From contig CAVNUY010000046.1 in assembly GCA_963691655.1 (NCBI GenBank), forward strand, positions 62,001 to 126,000: a stretch of DNA of 64,000 nucleotides, in the 5' to 3' direction. This document shows, piece after piece, positions 1-12,390 of the stretch. Position 1 is the stretch's first letter. Every line of letters begins with the position of its first letter. The translations under genes and the position numbers were made by a program. The notes below the pieces were generated by a model. The model did no database searches, was not told where the DNA came from, and saw only the letters and a list, made by a program, of their open reading frames with translations. This DNA is from Toxonevra muliebris. Lineage: Eukaryota; Arthropoda; Insecta; Diptera; Pallopteridae.

Positions 1-2860
1 TAGAAATTAAAATTCGAAACTAAAATTCGAAATTAAAAATCGAAATTAAAATTCGAAATTGAAATTCAAAATTAAAATTCAAAATTAAAATTCGGAATTA
101 AAATTCGAAAATAAAATTCGAAATTAAAATTCGAAATTAAAATTCGGAATTAAAATTCGGAATTAAAATTCGGAATTAAAATTCGAAATTAAAATTCGAA
201 AATAAAATTCGGAATTAAAATTCGGAATTAAAATTCGGAATTAAAATTCGGAATTAAAATTCGGAATTAAAATTAGAAATTAAAATTCGAAACTAAAATT
301 CGAAATTAAAAATCGAAATTAAAATTAGAAATTAAAATTCGAAATTAAAATTCGAAATTAAAATTCGGAATTAAAATTCGGAATTAAAATTCGAAATTGA
401 AATTCGAAATTAAAATTCGAAATTAAAATTCGAAATTAAAATTCGGAATTAAAATTCGAAATTAAAATTCGAAATTAAAATTCGAAATTAAAATTCGGAA
501 ATTAAAATTCGGAATTAAATTTCGAAATTAAAATTCGAAGTTAAAATTCGGAATTAAAATTCGGAATTAAAATTCGGAATTAAAATTCGAAATTAACATT
601 CGAAATTAAAATTCGGAATTAAAATTCGGAATTAAAATTCGGAATTAAAATTCGGAATTAAAATTCGGAATTAAAATTCGGAATTAAAATTCGGAATTAA
701 AATTAGAAATTAAAATTCGAAACTAAAATTCGAAATTAAAAATCGAAATTAAAATTCGAAATTGAAATTCGAAATTAAAATTCGAAATTAAAATTCGGAA
801 TTAAAATTCGAAAATAAAATTCGAAATTAAAATTCGAAATTAAAATTCGGAATTAAAATTCGGAATTAAAATTCGGAATTAAAATTCGAAATTAAAATTC
901 GAAAATAAAATTCGAAATTAAAATTCGGAATTAAAATTCGGAATTAAAATTCGAAATTAAAATTCGAAATTAAAATTCGAAATTAAAATTCGGAAATTAA
1001 AATTCGGAATTAAATTTCGAAATTAAAATTCGAAATTAAAATTCGGAATTAAAATTCGGAATTAAAATTCGAAATTAAAATTCGAAATTAAAATTCGAAA
1101 TTAAAATTCGGAAATTAAAATTCGGAATTAAATTTCGAAATTAAAATTCGAAATTAAAATTCGGAATTAAAATTCGAAATTAAAATTCGAAAATAAAATT
1201 CGAAATTAAAATTCGGAATTAAAATTCGGAATTAAAATTCGGAATTAAAATTCGAAATTAAAATTCGAAATTAAAAATCGGAATTAAAATTCGGAATTAA
1301 AATTCGGAATTAAAATTCGAAATTAAAATTCGAAATTAAAATTCGAAATTAAAATTCGGAAATTAAAATTCGGAATTAAATTTCGAAATTAAAACTCGAA
1401 ATTAAAATTCGGAATTAAAATTCGGAATTAAAATTCGAAATTAAAATTCGAAATTAAAATTCGAAATTAAAATTCGAAATTAAAATTCGAAATTAAAATT
1501 CGAAATTAAAATTAGAAATTAAAATTCGAAATTAAAATTCGAAATTAAAATTCGGAATTAAAATTCGGAATTAAAATTCGAAATTAAAATTCGAAATTAA
1601 AATTCGGAATTAAAATTCGGAATTAAAATTCGGAATTAAAATTCGAAATTAAAATTCGAAATTAAAATTCGAAATTAAAATTCGGAAATTAAAATTCGGA
1701 ATTAAATTTCGAAATTAAAATTCGAAATTAAAATTCGGAATTAAAATTCGGAATTAAAATTCGGAATTAAAATTCGGAATTAAAATTCGAAATTAACATT
1801 CGAAATTAAAATTCGAAATTAAAATTCGGAAATTAAAATTCGGAATTAAATTTCGAAATTAAAATTCGAAATTGAAATTCGAAATTAAAATTCGAAAGTA
1901 AAATTCGAAATTAAAATTCGGAATTAAAATTCGGAATTAAAATTCGGAATTAAAATTCGGAATTAAAATCCGAAATTAAAATTCGAAATTAAAATTCGAA
2001 AGTAAAATTCGAAATTAAAATTCGGAATTAAAATTCGGAATTAAAATTCGAAATTAAAATTCGGAATTAAAATTCGGAATTAAAATTCGGAATTAAAATT
2101 CGGAATTAAAATTCGAAATTAAAATTCGAAAATAAAATTCGAAATTAAAATTCGGAATTAAAATTCGAAATTAAAATTCGAAATTAAAATTCGAAATTAA
2201 AATTCGAAATTAAAATTCGAAATTAAAATTCGAAATTAAAATTCGGAATTAAAATTCGGAATTAAAATTCGGAATTAAAATTCGGAATTAAAATTCGAAA
2301 TTAACATTCGAAATTAAAATTCGAAATTAAAATTCGGAAATTAAAATTCGGAATTAAATTTCGAAATTAAAATTCGAAGTTAAAATTCGAAATTAAAATT
2401 CGAAAGTAAAATTCGGAAATTAAAATTCGGAATTAAATTTCGAAATTAAAATTCGAAATTAAATTACGAAATTAAAATTCGAAATTAAAATTCGAAATTA
2501 AAATTCGAAAGTAAAATTCGAAATTAAAATTCGGAATTAAAATTCGGAATTAAAATTCGAAATTAAAATTCGGAATTAAAATTCGGAATTAAAATTCGGA
2601 ATTAAAATTCGGAATTAAAATTCGAAATTAAAATTCGAAAATAAAATTCGAAATTAAAATTCGGAATTAAAATTCGAAATTAAAATTCGAAATTAAAATT
2701 CGAAATTAAAATTCGAAATTAAAATTCGAAATTAAAATTCGAAATTAAAATTAGAAATTAAAATTCGAAATTAAAATTCGAAATTAAAATTCGGAATTAA
2801 AATTCGGAATTAAAATTCGAAATTAAAATTCGGAATTAAAATCCGGAATTAAAATTCGAA
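1..2860 (+). repeat. Left-edge subdomain marked by 14-mers and AACATT
   Basis: No gene; satellite only. This part is marked by the 14-mer GGAAATTAAAATTC followed by GGAATTAAATTTC, at about 497, 992, 1,110, 1,358, 1,684, 1,828, 2,336 and 2,415. The spacings (495, 118, 248, 326, 144, 508, 79) are near multiples of 13 once the extra base is allowed for. A rare AACATT variant appears at 595, 1,795 and 2,303. The 60 bases at 541-600 and 1,741-1,800 are identical, so a block was copied with a 1,200-bp offset. GAAAGTAAAATTC is another local marker (1.9-2.5 kb). The 14-mer marker recurs once far away, near 12,437. Confidence 0.8.
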
Positions 2861-5730
2861 ATTAAAATTCGGAATTTTAAAATTCGAAATTAAAATTCGG
2901 AATTTTAAAATTCGAAATTAAAATTCGGAATTAAAATTCGAAATTAAAATTCAGAATTAAAATTCGGAATTAAAATTCGGAATTAAAATTCGGAATTAAA
3001 ATTCGGAATTAAAATTCGGAATTAAAATTCGAAATTAAAATTCGAAATTAAAATTCGAAATTAGAATTCGAAATTGAAATTCGAAATTAAAATTCAGAAT
3101 TAAAATTCGGAATTAAAATTCGAAATTAAAATTCGAAATTAAAATTCGAAATTAAAATTAGAAATTAAAATTCGAAATTAAAATTCGAAATTAAAATTCG
3201 GAATTAAAATTCGGAATTAAAATTCGGAATTAAAATTCGGAATTAAAATCCGGAATTAAAATTCGAAATTAAAATTCGGAATTTTAAAATTCGAAATTAA
3301 AATTCGGAATTAAAATTCGAAATTAAAATTCAGAATTAAAATTCGGAATTAAAATTCGGAATTAAAATTCGGAATTAAAATTCGGAATTAAAATTCGGAA
3401 TTAAAATTCGGAATTAAAATTCGGAATTGAAATTCGAAATTAAAATTCGAAATTAAAATTCGAAATTAGAATTCGAAATTGAAATTCGAAATTAAAATTC
3501 GAAATTAAAATTCGAAATTAAAATTCGAAATTAAAATTCGAAATTAAAATTCGAAATTAAAATTCGAAATTAAAATTCGGAATTAAAATTCGAAATTAAA
3601 ATTCGAAATTAAAATTCGAAATTAAAATTCGAAATTAAAATTCGAAATTAGAATTCGAAATTGAAATTCGAAATTAAAATTCGAAATTAAAATTCGGAAT
3701 TAAAATTCGGAATTAAAATTCGGAATTAAAATTCGAAAATAAAATTCGAAATTAATATTCGAAATTAAAATTCGAAATTAAAATTCGAAATTAGAATTCG
3801 AAATTAAAATTCGAAATTGAAATTCGAAATTAAAATTCGGAATTAAAATTCGGAATTAAAATTCGGAATTAAAATTCGGAATTAAAATTCGGAATTAAAA
3901 TCCGGAATTAAAATTCGAAATTAAAATTCGAAATTAAAATTCGAAATTGAAATTCGGAATTAAAATTCGAAATTAAAATTCAGAATTAAAATTCGGAATT
4001 AAAATTCGGAATTAAAATTCGGAATTAAAATTCGGAATTAAAATTCGGAATTAAAATTCGAAATTAAAATTCGAAATTAGAATTCGAAATTGAAATTCGA
4101 AATTAAAATTCGAAATTAAAATTCGAAATTAAAATTCGAAATTAAAATTCGAAATTAAAATTCGAAATTAAAATTCGAAATTAAAATTCGAAATTAAAAT
4201 TCGAAATTAAAACTCGGAATTAAAATTCGAAATTAAAATTCGGAATTAAAATTCGGAATTAAAATTCGGAATTAAAATTCGAAATTAAAATTCGAAAATA
4301 AAATTCGAAAATAAAATTCGGAATTAAAATTCGGAATTAAAATTCGGAATTAAAATTCGGAATTAAAATTCGGAATTAAAATTCGAAATTAAAATTCGGA
4401 ATTAAAATTCGAAATTAAAATTCGAAATTAAAATTCGAAATTAAAATTCGAAATTAAAATTCGAAATTAGAATTCGAAATTGAAATTCGAAATTAAAATT
4501 CGAAATTAAAATTCGGAATTAAAATTCGGAATTAAACTTCGGAATTAAAATTCGAAAATAAAATTCGAAATTAATATTCGAAATTAAAATTCGAAATTAA
4601 AATTCGAAATTAAAATTCGAAATTAAAATTCGAAATTAAAATTCGAAATTAAAATTCGGAATTAAAATTCGGAATTAAAATTCGGAATTAAAATTCGGAA
4701 TTAAAATCCGGAATTAAAATTCGAAATTAAAATTCGGAATTTTAAAATTCGAAATTAAAATTCGGAATTAAAATTCGAAATTAAAATTCGAAATTAAAAT
4801 TCGAAAATAAAATTCGAAAATAAAATTCGGAATTAAAATTCGGAATTAAAATTCGGAATTAAAATTCGGAATTAAAATTCGAAATTAAAATTCGAAATTA
4901 AAATTCGAAATTAAAATCCGGAATTAAAATTCGAAATTAAAATTCGGAATTTTAAAATTCGAAATTAAAATTCGGAATTAAAATTCGGAATTAAATCCGG
5001 AATTAAAATTCGAAATTAAAATTCGGAATTAGAATTCGAAATTAAATTTCGAAATTAAAATTCGAAATTAAAATTCGAAATTAAAATTCGAAATTAGAAT
5101 TCGAAATTGAAATTCGAAATTAAAATTCGAAATTAAAATTCGGAATTAAAATTCGGAATTAAACTTCGGAATTAAAATTCGAAAATAAAATTCGAAATTA
5201 ATATTCGAAATTAAAATTCGAAATTAAAATTCGAAATTAAAATTCGAAATTAAAATTCGAAATTAAAATTCGAAATTAAAATCCGGAATTAAAATTCGAA
5301 ATTAAAATTCGGAATTTTAAAATTCGAAATTAAAATTCGGAATTAAAATTCGAAATTAAAATTCAGAATTAAAATTCGGAATTAAAATTCGGAATTAAAA
5401 TTCGGAATTAAAATTCGGAATTAAAATTCGGAATTAAAATTCGGAATTAAAATTCGAAATTAAAATTCGAAATTAAAATTCGAAATTAGAATTCGAAATT
5501 GAAATTCGAAATTAAAATTCGAAATTAGAATTCGAAATTAAATTTCGAAATTAAAATTCGAAATTAAAATTCGAAATTAAAATTCGAAATTAAAATTAGA
5601 AATTAAAATTCGAAATTAAAATTCGAAATTAAAATTCGGAATTAAAATTCGGAATTAAAATTCGGAATTAAAATTCGGAATTAAAATCCGGAATTAAAAT
5701 TCGAAATTAAAATTCGGAATTTTAAAATTC
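2830..5730 (+). repeat. Subdomain with CCGG variant and embedded 14-bp palindromes
   Basis: No gene; satellite only. A recurrent block runs TCCGGAATT, then an A-type monomer, then a 15-mer that contains the perfect palindrome GAATTTTAAAATTC. The palindrome lies at 2,872, 2,900, 3,279, 4,737, 4,947, 5,312 and 5,717 (14 bp each). It recurs outside only at 41,690 and 46,215. The paired EcoRI marker is dense here (GAATTC at 3,064, 3,469, 3,651, 3,794, 4,080 and others). GAAAATAAAATTC followed by TTAATATTCG is another repeated pair (about 3.75, 4.57 and 5.2 kb). Confidence 0.8.
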
Positions 5731-8700
5731 GAAATTAAAATTCGGAATTAAAATTCGAAATTAAAATTCAGAATTAAAATTCGGAATTAAATTTCGGAAT
5801 TAAAATTCGGAATTAAAATTCGGAATTAAAATTCGGAATTAAAATTCGGAATTAAAATTCGGAATTAAAATTCGGAATTGAAATTCGAAATTAAAATTCG
5901 AAATTAAAATTCGAAATTAGAATTCGAAATTAAAATTCGGAATTAAAATTCGGAATTAAAATTCGGAATTAAAATTCGAAATTAAAATTCGAAATTGAAA
6001 TTCGGAATTAAAATTCGAAATTAAAATTCGAAATTGAAATTCGGAATTAAAATTCGAAATTAAAATTCGAAATTGAAATTCGAAATTAAAATTCGAAATT
6101 AAAATTCGGAATTAAAATTCGAAATTAAAATTCGAAATTGAAATTCGAAATTAAAATTCGAAATTAAAATTCGAAATTAAATTTCGGAATTAAAATTCGA
6201 AATTGAAATTCGAAATTAAAATTCGAAATTAAAATTCGAAATTAAAATTCGAAATTAAAATTCGAAATTAAAATTCGAAATAAAAATTCGGAATTAAAAT
6301 TCGAAATTAAAATTCGAAATTGAAATTCGAAATTAAAATTCGGAATTAAAATTCGGAATTAAAATTCGGAATTAAAATTCGAAATTAAAATTCGAAATTA
6401 AATTTCGAAATTAAAATTCGAAATTAAAATTCGGAATTAAAATTCGAAATTAAAATTCGAAATTAAAATTCGGAATTAAAATTCGAAATTAAAATTCGAA
6501 ATTAAAATTCGAAATTAAAATTCGGAATTAAAATTCGGAATTAAAATTCGAAATTAAAATTCGAAATTAAAATTCGAAATTAAAATTCGAAATTAAAATT
6601 CGAAATTAAAATTCGAAATTAAAATTCGAAATTAAAATTCGAAATTAAAATTCGGAATTAAAATTCGGAATTAAAATTCGGAATTAAAATTCGGAATTAA
6701 AATTCGAAATTAAAATTCGAAATTAAAATTCGAAAATAAAATTCGAAAATAAAATTCGGAATTAAAATTCGGAATTAAAATTCGGAATTAAAATTCGGAA
6801 TTAAAATTCGGAATTAAAATTCGAAATTAAAATTCGAAATTAAAATTCGGAATTAAAATTCGAAATTAAAATTCGAAATTGAAATTCGAAATTAAAATTC
6901 GGAATTAAAATTCGGAATTAAAATTCGGAATTAAAATTCGAAATTAAAATTCGAAATTAAATTTCGAAATTAAAATTCGAAATTAAAATTCGGAATTAAA
7001 ATTCGAAATTAAAATTCGGAATTAAAATTCGGAATTAAAATTCGGAATTAAAATTCGAAATTAAAATTCGAAATTAAAATTCGAAATTAAAATTCGAAAT
7101 TAAAATTCGAAATTAAAATTCGAAATTAAAATTCGAAATTAAAATTCGAAATTAAAATTCGAAATTAAAATTCGGAATTAAAATTCGGAATTAAAATTCG
7201 GAATTAAAATTCGGAATTAAAATTCGAAATTAAAATTCGAAATTAAAATTCGAAAATAAAATTCGAAAATAAAATTCGGAATTAAAATTCGGAATTAAAA
7301 TTCGGAATTAAAATTCGGAATTAAAATTCGGAATTAAAATTCGAAATTAAAATTCGAAATTAAAATTCGAAATTAAAATTCGAAATTAAAATTCGAAATT
7401 AAAATTCGAAATTAAAATTCGAAATTAAAATTCGAAATTAGAATTCGAAATTGAAATTCGAAATTAAAATTCGAAATTAAAATTCGGAATTAAAATTCGG
7501 AATTAAAATTCGGAATTAAAATTCGAAAATAAAATTCGAAATTAATATTCGAAATTAAAATTCGAAATTAAAATTCGAAATTAAAATTCGAAATTAAAAT
7601 TCGAAATTAAAATTCGAAATTGAAATTCGAAATTAAAATTCGAAATTAAAATTCGGAATTAAAATTCGAAATTAAAATTCGAAATTAAAATTCGGAATTA
7701 AAATTCGAAATTAAAATTCGAAATTAAAATTCGAAATTAAAATTCGGAATTAAAATTCGGAATTAAAATTCGAAAATAAAATTCGAAATTAATATTCGAA
7801 ATTAAAATTCGAAATTAAAATTCGAAATTAAAATTCGAAATTAAAATTCGAAATTAAAATTCGAAATTGAAATTCGAAATTAAAATTCGAAATTAAAATT
7901 CGGAATTAAAATTCGAAATTAAAATTCGAAATTAAAATTCGGAATTAAAATTCGAAATTAAAATTCGAAATTAAAATTCGAAATTAAAATTCGAAATTGA
8001 AATTAGGAATTAAAATTCGGAATTAAAATTCGAAATTAAAATTCGAAAATAAAATTCGAAAATAAAATTCGGAATTAAAATTCGGAATTAAAATTCGAAA
8101 TTTAAATTCGGAATTAAAATTCGAAATTAAAATTCGAAATTAAAATTCGAAATTAAAATTCGAAATTAAAATTCGAAATTAAAATTCGAAATTAGAATTC
8201 GAAATTGAAATTCGAAATTAAAATTCGAAATTAAAATTCGGAATTAAAATTCGGAATTAAAATTCGGAATTAAAATTCGGAATTAAAATTCGGAATTAAA
8301 ATTCGGAATTAAAATTCGGAGTTAAAATTCGGAATTAAAATTCGGAATTAAAATTCGGAATTAAAATTCGAAATTAAAATTCGGAATTAAAATTCGAAAT
8401 TAAAATTCGGAATTAAAATTCGAAAATAAAATTCGAAATTGAAATTCGAAATTAAAATTCGAAATTAAAATTCAGAATTAAAATTCGGAATTAAAATTCG
8501 GAACTAAAATTCGAAATTAAAATTCGAAATTGAAATTCGGAATTAAAATTCGAAATTAAAATTCGAAATTAAAATTCGGAATTAAAATACGAAATTAAAA
8601 TTCGGAATTAAATTTCGGAATTAAATTCGGAATTAAAATTCGAAATTAAAATTCCGAATTAAAATTCGGAATTAAAATTCGAAATTAAAATTCGGAATTA

Positions 8701-8797
8701 AAATTCGAAAATAAAATTCGAAATTGAAATTCGAAATTAAAATTCGAAATTAAAATTCGGAATTAAAATTCGGAATTAAAATTCGGAATTAAAATTC
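5731..8797 (+). repeat. 3.1-kb tandem segmental duplication, copy A
   Basis: Aligns with copy B at an offset of 3,184 bp at the left end (markers TTCAG 5,767 with 8,951; GAAATAAAAATTCGG near 6,277 with 9,461), 3,158 bp in the middle (EcoRI marker 7,441 with 10,599) and 3,145 bp at the right end (GGAGTT 8,319 with 11,464; TACGAAA 8,588 with 11,733; TTCCGAATT 8,652 with 11,797). The offset steps of 26 and 13 bp are losses of whole monomers in copy B. The left limit abuts the palindrome that ends at 5,730; the right limit is the first A/G disagreement at 8,798 against 11,943. Confidence 0.85.
7480..7975 (+). repeat. 247-bp (19-monomer) higher-order unit, two tandem copies
   Basis: The pair GAAAATAAAATTC plus TTAATATTCG recurs with AATATT at 7,544 and 7,791, exactly 247 bp or 19 monomers apart, followed by the same series of A-type monomers and a TTG variant. 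In copy B of the 3.1-kb duplication the matching pair is at 10,702 and 10,923, only 221 bp (17 monomers) apart, so this small unit lost two monomers after the larger block was copied. Edges are approximate. Confidence 0.7.
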
Positions 8798-8914
8798 GAA
8801 ATTAAAATTCGGAATTAAAATTCGGAATTAAAATTCGAAATTAAAATTCGAAATTAAAATTCGAAATTAAAATTCGAAATTAAAATTCGAAATTAAAATT
8901 CGAAATTAAAATTC

Positions 8915-11900
8915 GAAATTAAAATTCGGAATTAAAATTCGAAATTAAAATTCAGAATTAAAATTCGGAATTAAATTTCGGAATTAAAATTCGGAATTAA
9001 AATTCGGAATTAAAATTCGGAATTAAAATTCGGAATTAAAATTCGGAATTAAAATTCGGAATTGAAATTCGAAATTAAAATTCGAAATTAAAATTCGAAA
9101 TTAGAATTCGAAATTAAAATTCGGAATTAAAATTCGGAATTAAAATTCGGAATTAAAATTCGAAATTAAAATTCGAAATTGAAATTCGGAATTAAAATTC
9201 GAAATTAAAATTCGAAATTGAAATTCGGAATTAAAATTCGAAATTAAAATTCGAAATTGAAATTCGAAATTAAAATTCGAAATTAAAATTCGGAATTAAA
9301 ATTCGAAATTAAAATTCGAAATTGAAATTCGAAATTAAAATTCGAAATTAAAATTCGAAATTAAATTTCGGAATTAAAATTCGAAATTGAAATTCGAAAT
9401 TAAAATTCGAAATTAAAATTCGAAATTAAAATTCGAAATTAAAATTCGAAATTAAAATTCGAAATAAAAATTCGGAATTAAAATTCGAAATTAAAATTCG
9501 AAATTGAAATTCGAAATTAAAATTCGGAATTAAAATTCGGAATTAAAATTCGGAATTAAAATTCGAAATTAAAATTCGAAATTAAATTTCGAAATTAAAA
9601 TTCGAAATTAAAATTCGGAATTAAAATTCGAAATTAAAATTCGAAATTAAAATTCGGAATTAAAATTCGAAATTAAAATTCGAAATTAAAATTCGAAATT
9701 AAAATTCGGAATTAAAATTCGGAATTAAAATTCGAAATTAAAATTCGAAATTAAAATTCGAAATTAAAATTCGAAATTAAAATTCGAAATTAAAATTCGA
9801 AATTAAAATTCGAAATTAAAATTCGAAATTAAAATTCGGAATTAAAATTCGGAATTAAAATTCGGAATTAAAATTCGGAATTAAAATTCGAAATTAAAAT
9901 TCGAAATTAAAATTCGAAAATAAAATTCGAAAATAAAATTCGGAATTAAAATTCGGAATTAAAATTCGGAATTAAAATTCGGAATTAAAATTCGGAATTA
10001 AAATTCGAAATTAAAATTCGAAATTAAAATTCGGAATTAAAATTCGAAATTAAAATTCGAAATTGAAATTCGAAATTAAAATTCGGAATTAAAATTCGGA
10101 ATTAAAATTCGGAATTAAAATTCGAAATTAAAATTCGAAATTAAATTTCGAAATTAAAATTCGAAATTAAAATTCGGAATTAAAATTCGAAATTAAAATT
10201 CGGAATTAAAATTCGGAATTAAAATTCGGAATTAAAATTCGAAATTAAAATTCGAAATTAAAATTCGAAATTAAAATTCGAAATTAAAATTCGAAATTAA
10301 AATTCGAAATTAAAATTCGAAATTAAAATTCGAAATTAAAATTCGGAATTAAAATTCGGAATTAAAATTCGGAATTAAAATTCGGAATTAAAATTCGAAA
10401 TTAAAATTCGAAATTAAAATTCGAAAATAAAATTCGAAAATAAAATTCGGAATTAAAATTCGGAATTAAAATTCGGAATTAAAATTCGGAATTAAAATTC
10501 GGAATTAAAATTCGAAATTAAAATTCGGAATTAAAATTCGAAATTAAAATTCGAAATTAAAATTCGAAATTAAAATTCGAAATTAAAATTCGAAATTAGA
10601 ATTCGAAATTGAAATTCGAAATTAAAATTCGAAATTAAAATTCGGAATTAAAATTCGGAATTAAAATTCGGAATTAAAATTCGAAAATAAAATTCGAAAT
10701 TAATATTCGAAATTAAAATTCGAAATTAAAATTCGAAATTAAAATTCGAAATTAAAATTCGAAATTAAAATTCGAAATTGAAATTCGAAATTAAAATTCG
10801 AAATTAAAATTCGGAATTAAAATTCGAAATTAAAATTCGAAATTAAAATTCGAAATTAAAATTCGGAATTAAAATTCGGAATTAAAATTCGGAATTAAAA
10901 TTCGAAAATAAAATTCGAAATTAATATTCGAAATTAAAATTCGAAATTAAAATTCGAAATTAAAATTCGAAATTAAAATTCGAAATTAAAATTCGAAATT
11001 GAAATTCGAAATTAAAATTCGAAATTAAAATTCGGAATTAAAATTCGAAATTAAAATTCGAAATTAAAATTCGGAATTAAAATTCGAAATTAAAATTCGA
11101 AATTAAAATTCGAAATTAAAATTCGAAATTGAAATTAGGAATTAAAATTCGGAATTAAAATTCGAAATTAAAATTCGAAAATAAAATTCGAAAATAAAAT
11201 TCGGAATTAAAATTCGGAATTAAAATTCGGAATTAAAATTCGGAATTAAAATTCGAAATTTAAATTCGGAATTAAAATTCGAAATTAAAATTCGAAATTA
11301 AAATTCGAAATTAAAATTCGAAATTAAAATTCGAAATTAGAATTCGAAATTGAAATTCGAAATTAAAATTCGAAATTAAAATTCGGAATTAAAATTCGGA
11401 ATTAAAATTCGGAATTAAAATTCGGAATTAAAATTCGGAATTAAAATTCGGAATTAAAATTCGGAGTTAAAATTCGGAATTAAAATTCGGAATTAAAATT
11501 CGGAATTAAAATTCGAAATTAAAATTCGGAATTAAAATTCGAAATTAAAATTCGGAATTAAAATTCGAAAATAAAATTCGAAATTGAAATTCGAAATTAA
11601 AATTCGAAATTAAAATTCAGAATTAAAATTCGGAATTAAAATTCGGAACTAAAATTCGAAATTAAAATTCGAAATTGAAATTCGGAATTAAAATTCGAAA
11701 TTAAAATTCGAAATTAAAATTCGGAATTAAAATACGAAATTAAAATTCGGAATTAAATTTCGGAATTAAATTCGGAATTAAAATTCGAAATTAAAATTCC
11801 GAATTAAAATTCGGAATTAAAATTCGAAATTAAAATTCGGAATTAAAATTCGAAAATAAAATTCGAAATTGAAATTCGAAATTAAAATTCGAAATTAAAA

Positions 11901-11942
11901 TTCGGAATTAAAATTCGGAATTAAAATTCGGAATTAAAATTC
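8915..11942 (+). repeat. 3.1-kb tandem segmental duplication, copy B
   Basis: Second copy of the block at 5,731-8,797, separated from it by nine monomers (8,798-8,914, mostly A-type). The whole series of rare markers is kept in order: TTCAG, the AAATTTCGG step, GAAATAAAAATTCGG, paired GAAAATAAAATTC, two TTAATATTCG, TTAGGAATT, GGAGTT, GGAACT, AATACG and TTCCGAATT. It is about three monomers shorter than copy A because of whole-monomer losses, so exchange after duplication kept the 13-bp register. Confidence 0.85.
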
Positions 11943-12390
11943 GGAATTAAAATTCGAAATTAAAATTCGAAATTAAAATTCGAAATTAAAATTCGGAATT
12001 AAAATTCGGAATTAAAATTCGAAAATAAAATTCGAAATTAATATTCGAAATTAAAATTCGAAATTAAAATTCGAAATTAAAATTCGAAATTAAAATTCGG
12101 AACTAAAATTCGAAATTAAAATTCGAAATTGAAATTCGAAATTAAAATTCGAAATTAAAATTCGGAATTAAAATTCGGAATTAAAATTCGGAATTAAAAT
12201 TCGGAATTAAAATTCGAAATTAAAATTCGAAATTAAAATTCGAAATTAAAATTCGGAATTAAAATTAGAAATTAAAATTCGAAAATAAAATTCGAAATTA
12301 ATATTCGAAATTAAAATTCGAAATTAAAATTCGAAATTAAAATTCGAAATTAAAATTCGGAACTAAAATTCGAAATTAAAATTCGAAATT
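11905..12390 (+). repeat. 260-bp (20-monomer) higher-order unit, two tandem copies
   Basis: AATATT at 12,040 and 12,300 and GGAACT at about 12,099 and 12,359 are both exactly 260 bp (20 monomers) apart, with the same monomer order between them. The second copy differs by a TTAGAAATT variant near 12,264. The unit looks like a diverged relative of the 247-bp unit at 7.5 kb, sharing the GAAAATAAAATTC plus TTAATATTCG pair. Edges are approximate. Confidence 0.7.
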
